Shown here: piece after piece, positions 34,375 to 42,450 of the stretch
Layout: the number at the start of each line of letters is the position of its first letter
How positions within the stretch are numbered: position 1 is the stretch's first letter
DNA from: Nocardioides furvisabuli
GTDB taxonomy: Bacteria > Actinomycetota > Actinomycetes > Propionibacteriales > Nocardioidaceae
Length of the DNA: 64,000 nucleotides
Assembly (NCBI RefSeq): GCF_021083185.1
Contig: NZ_JAIGQB010000003.1
Location: 434,001-498,000 of the forward strand
Direction of reading: 5' to 3'
Made by a program: the position numbers and the translations under genes
Notes under the pieces: generated by a model
Told to the model about the DNA's origin: nothing
Databases searched by the model: none
Seen by the model: only the letters and a program-made list of their open reading frames with translations

Positions 34375-35499
34375 GTGGGAGCAGCGCGCGAGAAGCGTCC
34401 GGCGGACGTGCGTACGGCGAGGGGCGGCGCAGCGGCCCGGCGTGCCCGCGATGCCGCGACCGTGCTCGCCCTCCCCGCCCTGGTGCTCCATGCGACGGCC
34501 GTGCCAGCGGGTGCGGCCGACGAGGCCACTCTGGACGTGGCCGTGACTGCGGCCGGCTCCCTCGTGCGCACGCACGGCTGGACGATCGACCAGACGGTGG
34601 ACGCGGTCGCGCGCTCGGTCGACGTCACCGGCCGCGCGACGTTCCGCTGGACCGTCACGGCCCGTGCGGGTGACGTCACCGACTCCGCCTGGGCGCTCGC
34701 CGGCGACGTGAGCGTCACCAACCCCGCCGAGGACGGCAGCGTGGTCGCCGACGTCGCGGTGACCACCGACCTCGGCGGCGGCGCTGCGTGCACCGTCGCC
34801 GGCGGCGACGACGCCGTCGTCCCCGCTGCCGGCTCGCTCACCCTGGCCTGGACCTGCGCCTTCGCCTCAGCCCCGGCCGCGTCCGGCTCGGTCTCCGCGA
34901 CCGCGTCGTGGGCCCCGGACGCCCGTGCGACCGGCACTGCCCCGGCGGAGCTCGTCGTCGTCGAGCCCGACCGGACCGTGGCCGTCGTCGGCGACCTCGC
35001 GGTCCCCGGCCAGCGGGTCGTCCTCGACCCCGCACTCGCGTGGGCGCCCGGCCTGGTGCGGTCGTGGACCTACGACCTGGCCCTCGCCGGTGGCGCGCCG
35101 TCGGCGTGCGCGACGTACGCCAACAGCGCCTCCGTCGACCTCGCGAGCGGTGCCGACCCGGTCGTGACGACGGCTGTCCGCTCCTGCACGCCTGAGGTCC
35201 TCCCGGCGCAGGCGTTCGGATCGCCGGCGGGCTCGGTGCGCGCCAGGTGCCGTGGCACGGTCAGGGCCCAGCTCGCCAACCGCTCGGGGGAGACGGTCGT
35301 CTACAAGCTCCGGGTGGGTCCCAGGGTGCACCGCATCTCCGTGCCGTCGCTGGGCAGCAGGCGCTTCGTCACCCGTGGGCGTGCCCTCGCGGCGGTGACC
35401 CTCAAGGCAGGCTCCGTTCGGCTCGACCGGACCCGCGTGCCCCAGCGCTGCGCCGGACCCGTCACGGTCCCCTCCCTGACGCAGGGCGGCCGCTCGTGA
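34375..35499 (+). CDS. Secreted protein of unknown function
   Basis: About 374 residues. A long positive N-region (REKRPADVRTARGG, RRARDAA) and a hydrophobic stretch VLALPALVLHATAVPAGAA make a signal peptide with cleavage near AGA-A. The rest is Ala/Val/Thr-rich beta-type sequence with repeated DVSVTNPAEDGSV- and AASGSVSATASW-like strands, suggesting immunoglobulin-like surface domains, and pairs of cysteines (ACTVAG/WTCAF). No known family recognised. The GTG at 34375 has AGGGG about 8 nt upstream; earlier in-frame starts at 34273 would add a charged leader without signal-peptide form. Confidence 0.62.
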   Translation: MGAAREKRPADVRTARGGAAARRARDAATVLALPALVLHATAVPAGAADEATLDVAVTAAGSLVRTHGWTIDQTVDAVARSVDVTGRATFRWTVTARAGDVTDSAWALAGDVSVTNPAEDGSVVADVAVTTDLGGGAACTVAGGDDAVVPAAGSLTLAWTCAFASAPAASGSVSATASWAPDARATGTAPAELVVVEPDRTVAVVGDLAVPGQRVVLDPALAWAPGLVRSWTYDLALAGGAPSACATYANSASVDLASGADPVVTTAVRSCTPEVLPAQAFGSPAGSVRARCRGTVRAQLANRSGETVVYKLRVGPRVHRISVPSLGSRRFVTRGRALAAVTLKAGSVRLDRTRVPQRCAGPVTVPSLTQGGRS

Positions 35500-35866
35500 G
35501 GCATCGCCTGGTCTCCGGGTAGCCGTCTGCGCTCCCCGAGCCTCCACCCCATGGAGGGAGCCGGCGTCGCCAGGTCACCCACGGGCCTGCCGGCGCCGGT
35601 TCGTCGCGGGTCTCCGGGCCGTCGGCCGCTCGCGGTCGATGCCTCAGCGGGGTGGGCCGGTCTCAGCCTTTGACCGACATCCTCACGAATACATCGAGGT
35701 TCCCTCAAGGCCTCTCGGAGATCGCTCAGCACCTCGTCCTAGGCCCTATGTCTGAGGTGTCGGGACCCTCAGTCTTGTGATTGCAGAGCCGTCCGTCTTG
35801 GGGGCGACGGCTGATGCGGTCGGCGGTATTGGGGCGCCGACCCCCACGGCAATCAGAGGAACCATC
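35500..35866. other. Non-coding leader region between secreted-protein genes
   Basis: No gene seen. Contains structured repeat copy 1 (35538-35601), an AT-richer segment around 35660-35730 that may hold a promoter, the hairpin CTGAGG/CCTCAG near 35751-35771, and AGCCGTC/GACGGCT near 35787-35812. Probably promoter plus folded leader of the next gene. Confidence 0.5.
35538..35601. repeat. Structured repeat, copy 1
   Basis: Starts GAGCCTCCA, has a CCTCCA/GGAGG hairpin, then a long stem of about 15 bp (one mismatch, two G-T pairs) closed over a loop with GTCACCCACG. Copy 2 at 36801-36868 has the same layout with compensating changes in the stem. Confidence 0.65.
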
Positions 35867-36463
35867 ATGGCCAACTACACCCGTCGCACCGTCGTCCGAG
35901 GCGCTGCCTGGACGGTGCCCGTCATCGCCGTCGCGGCGCCGATCCCGGCGTTCGCCACCTCCCACGAGCCGCCGCCGCCGGTGATCGACTTCGGCGGTGC
36001 CTGTGGCAACACGGGCGCCACCCAGAAGGGCTGCGGCAGCGACAAGTCGCTCCAGGTGCCGCTCACGCTGAGCAACCCCGGCGCCGAGGACATCGTCTTC
36101 CAGATCACCGGCATGTTCACCTGCAACTGTGCGTCGGCGCCCACCGGCCCCGGCGCCGGTGTCTACTCCGGCATCGATGGCGTGTTCAGCACGCCCAGCC
36201 ACGCAGTCACCAACCAGAACAAGTGCACCAACGCGGCCTACTCCGGTTGCCCGGGCGGCGTCTCGGGAGGCTCGATCCTCGTTCCGGCCGGGACCGTCAA
36301 CGCGACCTACTGGATCGTCTCCGCGAGCACCCAGGCGTCCAGCTCGTTCTCGTCGCGGATCACGTGGCGACTGCTCTCGGCCAACGGTTGCACCGTCCTC
36401 AGCTCCGGTCAGGCCGCGACCGCCGCGGCCATCGAGCCGGCCAACTGCAACGGCGGCAAGTAA
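35867..36463 (+). CDS. Secreted Cys-rich protein with Tat-like signal
   Basis: 198 residues. The N-terminus NYTRRTVVRGAAWTVPVI then AVAAPIPAFATS is a twin-arginine-like signal peptide ending at AFA-T, so the protein may be exported folded. The mature part has at least eight cysteines (GACGNTG, KGCGSD, FTCNCAS, KCTNAAYSGCPGG, NGCTVLS, ANCNGG) and Gly/Ser/Thr-rich beta-type sequence, suggesting a disulfide-bonded surface domain. No known family recognised. ATG at 35867 is preceded by CAGAGGA. A 44-residue secreted peptide gene follows 4 nt after the stop. Confidence 0.75.
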   Translation: MANYTRRTVVRGAAWTVPVIAVAAPIPAFATSHEPPPPVIDFGGACGNTGATQKGCGSDKSLQVPLTLSNPGAEDIVFQITGMFTCNCASAPTGPGAGVYSGIDGVFSTPSHAVTNQNKCTNAAYSGCPGGVSGGSILVPAGTVNATYWIVSASTQASSSFSSRITWRLLSANGCTVLSSGQAATAAAIEPANCNGGK

Positions 36464-36467
36464 AGCG

Positions 36468-36602
36468 ATGCGCCGCGCCGCCCTGGCGCTGGTCGCCATC
36501 GCCCTCACCGTGGGTGGACTCACGGCGGGACAACCCGGCGGCTCGTCCGCCACGCCTGACGAGGTGGTGCGCGACTCGGCCCCGCGCCACTCCTCCTCCT
36601 GA
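36468..36602 (+). CDS. Small secreted peptide (44 aa)
   Basis: Short frame beginning 4 nt after the stop of the Cys-rich protein. It starts MRRAALALVAIALTVGG and continues LTAGQPGGSSATPDEV, i.e. a basic N-region, hydrophobic core and likely cleavage near TAG or SSA, leaving a mature peptide of about 20 residues ending in SAPRHSSS. The tight spacing, signal-peptide form and a strong hairpin 14 nt after the stop argue that it is real. No ribosome site stronger than GGCAAG; translation may be coupled. Confidence 0.55.
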   Translation: MRRAALALVAIALTVGGLTAGQPGGSSATPDEVVRDSAPRHSSS

Positions 36603-36615
36603 CGCCTACGCCACC

Positions 36616-36642
36616 GTCCCCGCGGGTCCGACCCGCGGGGAC
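36616..36642. terminator. Perfect 12-bp hairpin terminator
   Basis: GTCCCCGCGGGT and its exact complement are separated by 3 nt, starting 14 nt after the small peptide's stop codon. Confidence 0.75.
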
Positions 36643-36800
36643 TGCGGCGTACCGACGACCTGTCGGAGGCGCGTCGACCACCAGGCTCCACGGCGCCATG
36701 CCCCGGCGTCGCGCCAGACCCCCGAGGTCCGGCTCGACTCCGGTCCGTGGCCCGGAGCCGGACGACCGCCTCCCTCACCGGGCAGTGCTTCGGCCTGCCC

Positions 36801-36868
36801 GAGCCTCCAACCCCCAATGGAGGCGGGCCGGCGTCGACGGGTCACCCACGAGCCCGTCGGCGCCGGCT
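36801..36868. repeat. Structured repeat, copy 2
   Basis: Same order as copy 1: GAGCCTCCA, a GGAGG hairpin, then a 15-bp stem (GCCGGCGTCGACGGG with its partner, one G-T pair) and the conserved loop GTCACCCACGAG. Stem differences from copy 1 keep pairing. Confidence 0.65.
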
Positions 36869-36930
36869 CATCCATGTCTGGAGGGTGGATGCCGTACGGC
36901 GCGGGGTGGGGTACCGCGCCTCCGGCCAGA

Positions 36931-36960
36931 TTGGTGCTGGCAGGCCGCGGCAGATACGTT
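36931..36960 (+). promoter_or_regulatory. Candidate promoter of E1-E1-E2 operon
   Basis: TTGGTG at 36931-36936 and GATACG/TACGTT at 36953-36960, with 16-18 nt between, predict a start near 36967 and a leader of about 95 nt. Confidence 0.45.
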
Positions 36961-37063
36961 TGGCGCCATCATGTGGTCGGGGTCACACACGCCGACGACC
37001 ACGCTGAAAGCCGTCGGCGTCCGGTGATCCCGGGAACGTCGCTAGCTGTTGAAGGAGAGCCCG

Positions 37064-38221
37064 TTGCCCGACCCGGTGAGTTTCGGCCCCGACCTTGCGG
37101 AGGTCTTCGGACCCTCCCAGACCGATGGTGGCCCCGACCTCGTCCAGCTGTTGACGCCCGAGGGTGAGCGCGTCCACCACCCCGAGTTCGACCACGACTT
37201 CTCCGCCGAGGAGCTGCGCGGTCTCTACCGCGACATGGTCCTGACGCGGCGCATCGACGTCGAGGCCACTGCGCTGCAGCGCCACGGCGAGCTCGGCATC
37301 TGGGCCCAGCTGCTCGGCCAGGAGGCCGCGCAGATCGGCGCCGGGCGCGCGCTGCGCCCGCAGGACTACGTCTTCCCGACCTACCGCGAGCACGGCGTCG
37401 CCTACTGCAAGGGCGTCGACCCGCTGCGGCTGCTCGGCCTGTTCCGCGGGGTCGACCAGGGCGGCTGGGACCCCAACGAGAACAACTTCGGTCTCTACAC
37501 GATCGTCATCGGCGCCCAGACCCTGCACGCCACCGGCTACGCCATGGGCATGCAGCGCGACGGGGTCGTCGGCACGGGCGACCCCGACCGCGACGCGGCC
37601 GTCATCGCCCACTTCGGCGACGGCGCGTCCTCGCAGGGCGACGTCAACGAGGCGTTCATCTTCGCCGCCTCCTACAACGCCCCCGTCGTGTTCTTCTGCC
37701 AGAACAACCAGTGGGCCATCTCGGAGCCGATCGAGCGCCAGACCCGCATCCCGCTCTACCAGCGCGCGCTGGGCTTCGGCTTCCCGGGCATCCGCGTCGA
37801 CGGCAACGACGTGCTGGCGACGTACGCCGTCACGAAGGCCGCGCTGCAGCGGGCCCGCGAGGGCAACGGCCCGTCGTTCGTCGAGGCCTACACCTACCGC
37901 ATGGGTGCGCACACCACGACCGACGACCCGACCCGTTACCGCCTCAACGACGAGCTCGAGCACTGGAAGCTCAAGGACCCGATCGAGCGGCTCAAGGTCT
38001 ACCTCCGCCGCAACGGCCTGGTCGACCAGGAGTTCTTCGACGACCTCGACGCCGAGGCCAAGGAGATGGGACACCACCTCCGCGAGGGCTGCAAGGCGCT
38101 GCCCGACCCGAAGCCGATGGACCAGTTCGGCTACGTCTTCAGCGAGATGACCGACGAGATCCGCGAGCAGCGCGACCAGTTCGCCGCCTACCTCGCTTCG
38201 TTCGAGGGGAGCCACTCCTGA
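37064..38221 (+). CDS. 2-oxo acid dehydrogenase E1 alpha subunit (pyruvate or branched-chain)
   Basis: ThDP-dependent E1 alpha, 385 residues; decarboxylates a 2-oxo acid and passes the acyl group to the E2 lipoyl arm. Seen: YRDMVLTRRIDVEATALQRHGE, DYVFPTYREHGVAYCKG, the ThDP motif AHFGDGASSQGDVNEAF followed by CQNNQWAIS, and YRMGAHTTTDDP with the phosphorylation-loop-like segment. TTG at 37064 has GAAGGAG 4-5 nt upstream; a TTG at 37051 lies inside that site. First gene of an operon; stop and next start share one base. The set could be pyruvate or branched-chain 2-oxo acid dehydrogenase; the residues seen do not settle it. Confidence 0.9.
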   Translation: MPDPVSFGPDLAEVFGPSQTDGGPDLVQLLTPEGERVHHPEFDHDFSAEELRGLYRDMVLTRRIDVEATALQRHGELGIWAQLLGQEAAQIGAGRALRPQDYVFPTYREHGVAYCKGVDPLRLLGLFRGVDQGGWDPNENNFGLYTIVIGAQTLHATGYAMGMQRDGVVGTGDPDRDAAVIAHFGDGASSQGDVNEAFIFAASYNAPVVFFCQNNQWAISEPIERQTRIPLYQRALGFGFPGIRVDGNDVLATYAVTKAALQRAREGNGPSFVEAYTYRMGAHTTTDDPTRYRLNDELEHWKLKDPIERLKVYLRRNGLVDQEFFDDLDAEAKEMGHHLREGCKALPDPKPMDQFGYVFSEMTDEIREQRDQFAAYLASFEGSHS

Positions 38222-39204
38222 TGAGCACGCAGAAGATCACTCTGGCCAAGGGCCTCAACATGGGCCTGCGCAAGGCCATGGAGGCCGACGACAAGGTCCT
38301 GCTCATGGGTGAGGACGTCGGCAAGCTCGGCGGCGTCTTCCGCATCACCGACGGCCTGCAGAAGGACTTCGGCGAGGACCGCGTCATCGACTCACCCCTC
38401 GCGGAGTCCGGCATCGTCGGCACCGCGGTCGGCATGGCGCTGCGCGGCTACCGCCCCGTCATCGAGATCCAGTTCGACGGATTCGTCTACCCCGCCTACG
38501 ACCAGATCGTGTGCCAGGTCGCGAAGTACACCTACCGCTCGCAGGGCAAGGTGAAGATGCCGATCGTCATCCGCATCCCCTTCGGCGGCGGCATCGGTGC
38601 GGTCGAGCACCACTCCGAGAGCCCGGAGGCGCAGTTCGCCCACACCCCGGGCCTCAAGGTCGTCGCCTGCTCCAACCCGGTCGACGGCTACTGGATGATC
38701 CAGCAGGCCATCGCCCACGACGACCCGGTCATCTTCCTCGAGCCCAAGCGGCAGTACCACGCCGACAAGGCCGAGCTCGACGAGTCCGCGACGCCCGAGC
38801 CGCTCTTCACCTCGCGCGTCGTCCGCTCCGGAACCGATGCCACGGTGCTCGCCTACGGCCCGACGGTGAAGACCGCGCTCAAGTGCGCCGAGGCCGCCGA
38901 GTCCGAGGGCCGCAGCCTCGAGGTCATCGACCTGCGCACCCTCTCGCCGCTCGACATGGGTCCGGTCTTCGAGTCCGTACGCCGCACCGGGCGCTGCGTG
39001 ATCACCCACGAGGCGCACGTCAACCTCGGCATGGGCGCCGAGGTGGCGGCCCGGATCACCGAGCAGTGCTTCTACTCCCTGGAGGCCCCGGTCCTGCGCG
39101 TCGGCGCGTTCGACATGCCCTACCCGCCGTCGCGGATCGAGGAGGAGTACCTCCCCGACCTCGACCGCGTGCTCGACGCCGTCGACCGCACCTTCGCCTT
39201 CTGA
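38221..39204 (+). CDS. 2-oxo acid dehydrogenase E1 beta subunit
   Basis: Transketolase-like E1 beta, 327 residues. Seen: LLMGEDVGKLGGVFRIT with the ThDP-activating Glu, DSPLAESGIVGTAVGMALRG, EIQFDGFVYPAYDQI, GGGIGAVEHHSESPEA and the C-terminal domain with VIDLRTLSPLD and ITHEAHVNLGMGAEV. Pairs with the upstream alpha subunit as an alpha2-beta2 enzyme. Overlap TGATG with the alpha gene; E2 starts 11 nt after the stop. Confidence 0.92.
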   Translation: MSTQKITLAKGLNMGLRKAMEADDKVLLMGEDVGKLGGVFRITDGLQKDFGEDRVIDSPLAESGIVGTAVGMALRGYRPVIEIQFDGFVYPAYDQIVCQVAKYTYRSQGKVKMPIVIRIPFGGGIGAVEHHSESPEAQFAHTPGLKVVACSNPVDGYWMIQQAIAHDDPVIFLEPKRQYHADKAELDESATPEPLFTSRVVRSGTDATVLAYGPTVKTALKCAEAAESEGRSLEVIDLRTLSPLDMGPVFESVRRTGRCVITHEAHVNLGMGAEVAARITEQCFYSLEAPVLRVGAFDMPYPPSRIEEEYLPDLDRVLDAVDRTFAF

Positions 39205-39215
39205 GAGGAACTGCC

Positions 39216-40775
39216 ATGTCCGAATTCCTCCTCCCCGACGTCGGTGAAGGCCTGACCGAGGCCGAGGTCGTGGCTTGGAAGGTTAAGGTCGGCGACACCA
39301 TCGAGATCAACGACGTCATCGTCGAGATCGAGACCGCCAAGTCGCTCGTCGAGCTGCCCTCTCCCTACGAGGGCACCGTCCTGGCGCTGCTGGTCGACGA
39401 GGGCGAGACCGTCCCCGTCGGCACACCGATCATCTCGATCGGCGCCGAGGGCGAGGCGCCCGCGCCCGCTGCCCCGGCTGCGACCGAGCAGACCGAGTCC
39501 GACCCCTATCTCGGGATGGCCGAGAAGGCCGGCGCGGCCGAGGCCGCCCAGGTCGACGCCGCCGACATCGACCTGTCCAACCCCGCGGCCTCCGGCTCGA
39601 TGGAGGGTGCGTCCCTCGTCGGCCGGATCAAGGCCGAGCGCGGCCCAATGCGCCGGGCACGACGTGGCTCGGCCTCGCCGAGCACCGACGCCGGTGCGCA
39701 GACGCAGATGCAGGTGCAGGGCGCGTTCTCGCCCGGCGGCGCGCAGTCGCAGGACGTGCTCCCCGCCGACGAGTCGCCGGTGCCGGCCGTCGACCAGCGC
39801 CCGGCCCCCTCGGCCGCGCCCGCCGAGGCGCTCGTCCCGGCTGCGGCCCAGCGCGAGCCCAGCGACGTACGCGCCCTGGCGAAGCCGCCGGTGCGCAAGC
39901 TCGCCAAGGACCTCGGCGTCGACCTGTCCACCCTCACCGGATCCGGCCCGTCGGGCTCGATCACCCGCGACGACGTCCAGGGTGCGGCGTCGGGTGCGAC
40001 GTCCGGCCGGGCTCCCGCTGCTGCGTCACACGAACCCGCACCCATGCGTACGCCTTCGCATGACGCTGGCGCCCGCGAGACCCGCGAGCCCGTCAAGGGC
40101 GTGCGCAAGATGATGGCGACGGCGATGAGCCAGTCGGCCTTCACCAGCCCGCACGTCACCGAGTGGGTCACCGTCGACGTCACCGCCACGATGCAGCTCG
40201 TCGAGCGGCTCAAGGCGCGGCGCGACCTGAGGGACGTCCGGATCAGCCCGCTGCTCGTGCTCTCGCGCGCGGTCGTCCTGGCGATGAAGCGCACCCCGGA
40301 GATCAACTCCTGGTGGGACGAGGACGCGCAGGAGGTCGTCTACAAGCACTACGTCAACCTCGGCATCGCGGCGGCGACCCCGCGCGGGCTCGTGGTGCCC
40401 AACGTCAAGGACGCCGACGCGCTGTCGATGACCGAGCTCGCCGCGGCGCTGGGTAAGCTGACCGCCACCGCGCGGGAGGGGAGGACGCAGCCGGCCGAGA
40501 TGGCGGGCGGCACCTTCACGATCACCAACGTCGGCGTCTTCGGTGTCGACGCCGGCACCCCGATCATCAACCCGGGCGAGTCCGCGATCCTGTGCTTCGG
40601 TGCGGTCAACAAGCGGCCGTGGGTCGACGAGGCCACCGGCGAGATCGTGGTCCGCGACGTCACCACGCTGGCGCTGTCCTTCGACCACCGCCACATCGAC
40701 GGGGAGAAGGGCTCGCGCTTCCTCGCCGACGTCGCCGGGATCCTCGCCGACCCGGGGACCGCGCTGCTCTTCTGA
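39216..40775 (+). CDS. Dihydrolipoyl acyltransferase E2 component
   Basis: E2 of 519 residues. Lipoyl domain 1-80 with the lipoylated K42 in EIETAKSLVE; an Ala/Pro/Glu-rich linker of about 140 residues; peripheral subunit-binding domain near 225-262 (PPVRKLAKDLGVDLSTLTGSG); catalytic domain about 285-519 ending in SFDHRHIDGEKGSRF with the HxxxDG active site. Only one lipoyl domain. No E3 gene is adjacent. ATG with GAGAGGAA upstream. A nested inverted-repeat cluster begins right at the stop. Confidence 0.92.
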   Translation: MSEFLLPDVGEGLTEAEVVAWKVKVGDTIEINDVIVEIETAKSLVELPSPYEGTVLALLVDEGETVPVGTPIISIGAEGEAPAPAAPAATEQTESDPYLGMAEKAGAAEAAQVDAADIDLSNPAASGSMEGASLVGRIKAERGPMRRARRGSASPSTDAGAQTQMQVQGAFSPGGAQSQDVLPADESPVPAVDQRPAPSAAPAEALVPAAAQREPSDVRALAKPPVRKLAKDLGVDLSTLTGSGPSGSITRDDVQGAASGATSGRAPAAASHEPAPMRTPSHDAGARETREPVKGVRKMMATAMSQSAFTSPHVTEWVTVDVTATMQLVERLKARRDLRDVRISPLLVLSRAVVLAMKRTPEINSWWDEDAQEVVYKHYVNLGIAAATPRGLVVPNVKDADALSMTELAAALGKLTATAREGRTQPAEMAGGTFTITNVGVFGVDAGTPIINPGESAILCFGAVNKRPWVDEATGEIVVRDVTTLALSFDHRHIDGEKGSRFLADVAGILADPGTALLF

Positions 40776-40880
40776 CCGGGCGCTTCGTCACGGCAGGACC
40801 CATCGGCCGGGCGCTTCCTCGCGCTGCATCGCGAGGAAGTGCCCGGTCGGCGCATCCCAGCGCGAGGAAGTGCCCGGTCA
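40774..40880. repeat. Nested inverted-repeat cluster
   Basis: Four copies of a 13-22-nt motif: two forward (GACCGGGCGCTTC at 40774 and a longer copy at 40805-40823) and two inverted, identical copies (CGCGAGGAAGTGCCCGGTC at 40830-40848 and 40861-40879). Several alternative stems can form. It probably ends the E1-E1-E2 transcript. Confidence 0.75.
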
Positions 40881-41019
40881 GTGGTCGGGCCATCGCAGCC
40901 GTCGCGACGGTGCACGACGCGACGTCCCGCTGTGGGCGCAACCGGCGGACCGCCTCTTTGTCACCCCCACGGGTGGCCTGCGAGGATGGCCCCCTCGGAA
41001 TGCGCGAAGGGAGGGGCCC

Positions 41020-42450
41020 ATGGCCCTCGACGCCGCCAGGGCCGCCTCGGGCGAGCCCACCACGGCGACCGTGCTGGCCCGCGCCCAGCAGGTGGCCGAC
41101 CAGCTCCAGCGCGAGGCCCGCCAGGAGGCCGAGCGGCTCACCGCCGACCTCGCCACGCTGCGTGAGCAGGCCCGGAGCCTGATGGCCGAGGCCGAGCGCG
41201 ACCGCGCCGAGGCCGCGCGGGCCCGCCGTCAGGCCGAGGTGGTCCTGGCCGGCGCCTCGCAGGAGGCGGCGACCATCGTCGTCGACGCCAACGAGCAGGC
41301 CGCCCTCCTCATGAGCTCGGCCGAGGGCGCGCGCGACGAGCAGGTCGAGGCGGCGCGCACCGAGGGCGACCTGCTGCGCGAGCAGGCCCGCGCGGACGCG
41401 ATCGCGCTCCGTGCCGAGTCGCAGGAGCTGCGCGACAGCGCCGCCGCCGAGAAGGCGGCCCTGCTCGAGGCCGCGCGCGCCGAGGCTGACGCGACGGTCG
41501 GAGCGGCGCGGGAGAGCGCCGCCCAGCTCGTCGAGCAGGCGCGCGCCACCGCCCGGCACCACCTCGACTCCGCGACCGCCGAGGCCGAGTCGCTGCGCGC
41601 GAGCGCGTCCACCGAGTCCGCCCGGATGCGCGACGAGGCAGCGCTGCAGCTCGAGGAGCAGCGGCGTACGACCGGCGCCGACGTCGAGCGGATGCGCCAG
41701 GCGGCCGAGGGCACCCTCGCCGCCGCCCGCGCCGAGAGCGAGGAGCAGCTGCGGCACGCCGCCGAGCAGACCGCCTGGGCCACCGCGACGGTCAGGTCCG
41801 TGCTCGCCGGGGCGTCGGAGGAGGCCGATGCGATCCGTCGCGGCGCCCACGCCGAGATCGCGGCCCACGTGCGGGGCGTACGCCGTCGACTCCAGGCCGT
41901 CATCGCCGCGGTCGCCGAGCGGATGGACCGCGAGCTCGCCGACGCCCAGCAGCGCGCCGACGACATCGCACAGGTGGCCGCGCTGGCCGCGGGCGAGATG
42001 GAGAGCGAGGCGCGTGCCTCCCTCGAACGCGCCGACGCCGAGGCCGCCCGCATCGTCGCCGACGCGACCGACGAGTCCGAGCGCGCCGTCGAGCGGCTCG
42101 AGCGACGTCGCGCCGAGGCGGAGACCGGCGCGGCCAGCCTGCGCGCCCTCGTCGCCGAGGAGGTGACCCGCATCCGCGCCACTGCCGCTGAGGAGCGACG
42201 GCGCGCCCGCGAGGAGTCGCTCGCGCACGTCGCCGAGGGCCGCGCCGAGGCCGACCAGCTCCGTGAGGGCGCCCGTCGCGCGGTCGAGCGCGCCCGCGCC
42301 GAGATCGCCCAGCTCCAGGCCCAGCGCGACACCATCGCGGGCGAGCTCGCCCAGTTCTCCGGCGTCATCGAGGCGCTCTCCGTCCCCGAGCGCCAGCCCG
42401 ACCCCCACCCCCTCAGCCAGACCCCCGACCAGGAGAACCCCGATGCCTGA
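41020..42450 (+). CDS. Long coiled-coil protein, DivIVA/Scy-like
   Basis: Protein of 476 residues, nearly all Ala/Glu/Arg heptad-rich helix from about 12 to 455, with no signal peptide or membrane helix and a Pro-rich tail (ERQPDPHPLSQTPDQ). Repeated EARA/EADA/RAEA phrases suggest an extended rod. Such proteins in actinobacteria (Scy, FilP and so-called cellulose-binding proteins) scaffold polar growth or cytoskeleton. ATG at 41020 behind GAAGGGAGGGG. The 3' end overlaps the next coiled-coil gene by 8 bp, so the two are co-expressed and may co-assemble. Confidence 0.72.
   Translation: MALDAARAASGEPTTATVLARAQQVADQLQREARQEAERLTADLATLREQARSLMAEAERDRAEAARARRQAEVVLAGASQEAATIVVDANEQAALLMSSAEGARDEQVEAARTEGDLLREQARADAIALRAESQELRDSAAAEKAALLEAARAEADATVGAARESAAQLVEQARATARHHLDSATAEAESLRASASTESARMRDEAALQLEEQRRTTGADVERMRQAAEGTLAAARAESEEQLRHAAEQTAWATATVRSVLAGASEEADAIRRGAHAEIAAHVRGVRRRLQAVIAAVAERMDRELADAQQRADDIAQVAALAAGEMESEARASLERADAEAARIVADATDESERAVERLERRRAEAETGAASLRALVAEEVTRIRATAAEERRRAREESLAHVAEGRAEADQLREGARRAVERARAEIAQLQAQRDTIAGELAQFSGVIEALSVPERQPDPHPLSQTPDQENPDA

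Larger units (their letters stand above)
36603..37063. other. Intergenic region before the E1-E1-E2 operon
   Basis: No gene seen in 461 nt. Contents in order: terminator hairpin 36616-36642, structured repeat copy 2 (36801-36868), a candidate promoter at 36931-36960, and the ribosome site GAAGGAGAG at 37051-37059. Confidence 0.6.

Noticed and set aside
34375..36602. Recently acquired island of secreted proteins
   Set aside because: Coding parts have the same GC-rich codon use as neighbours and no integrase, tRNA or insertion ends are present; only the leaders are AT-richer.
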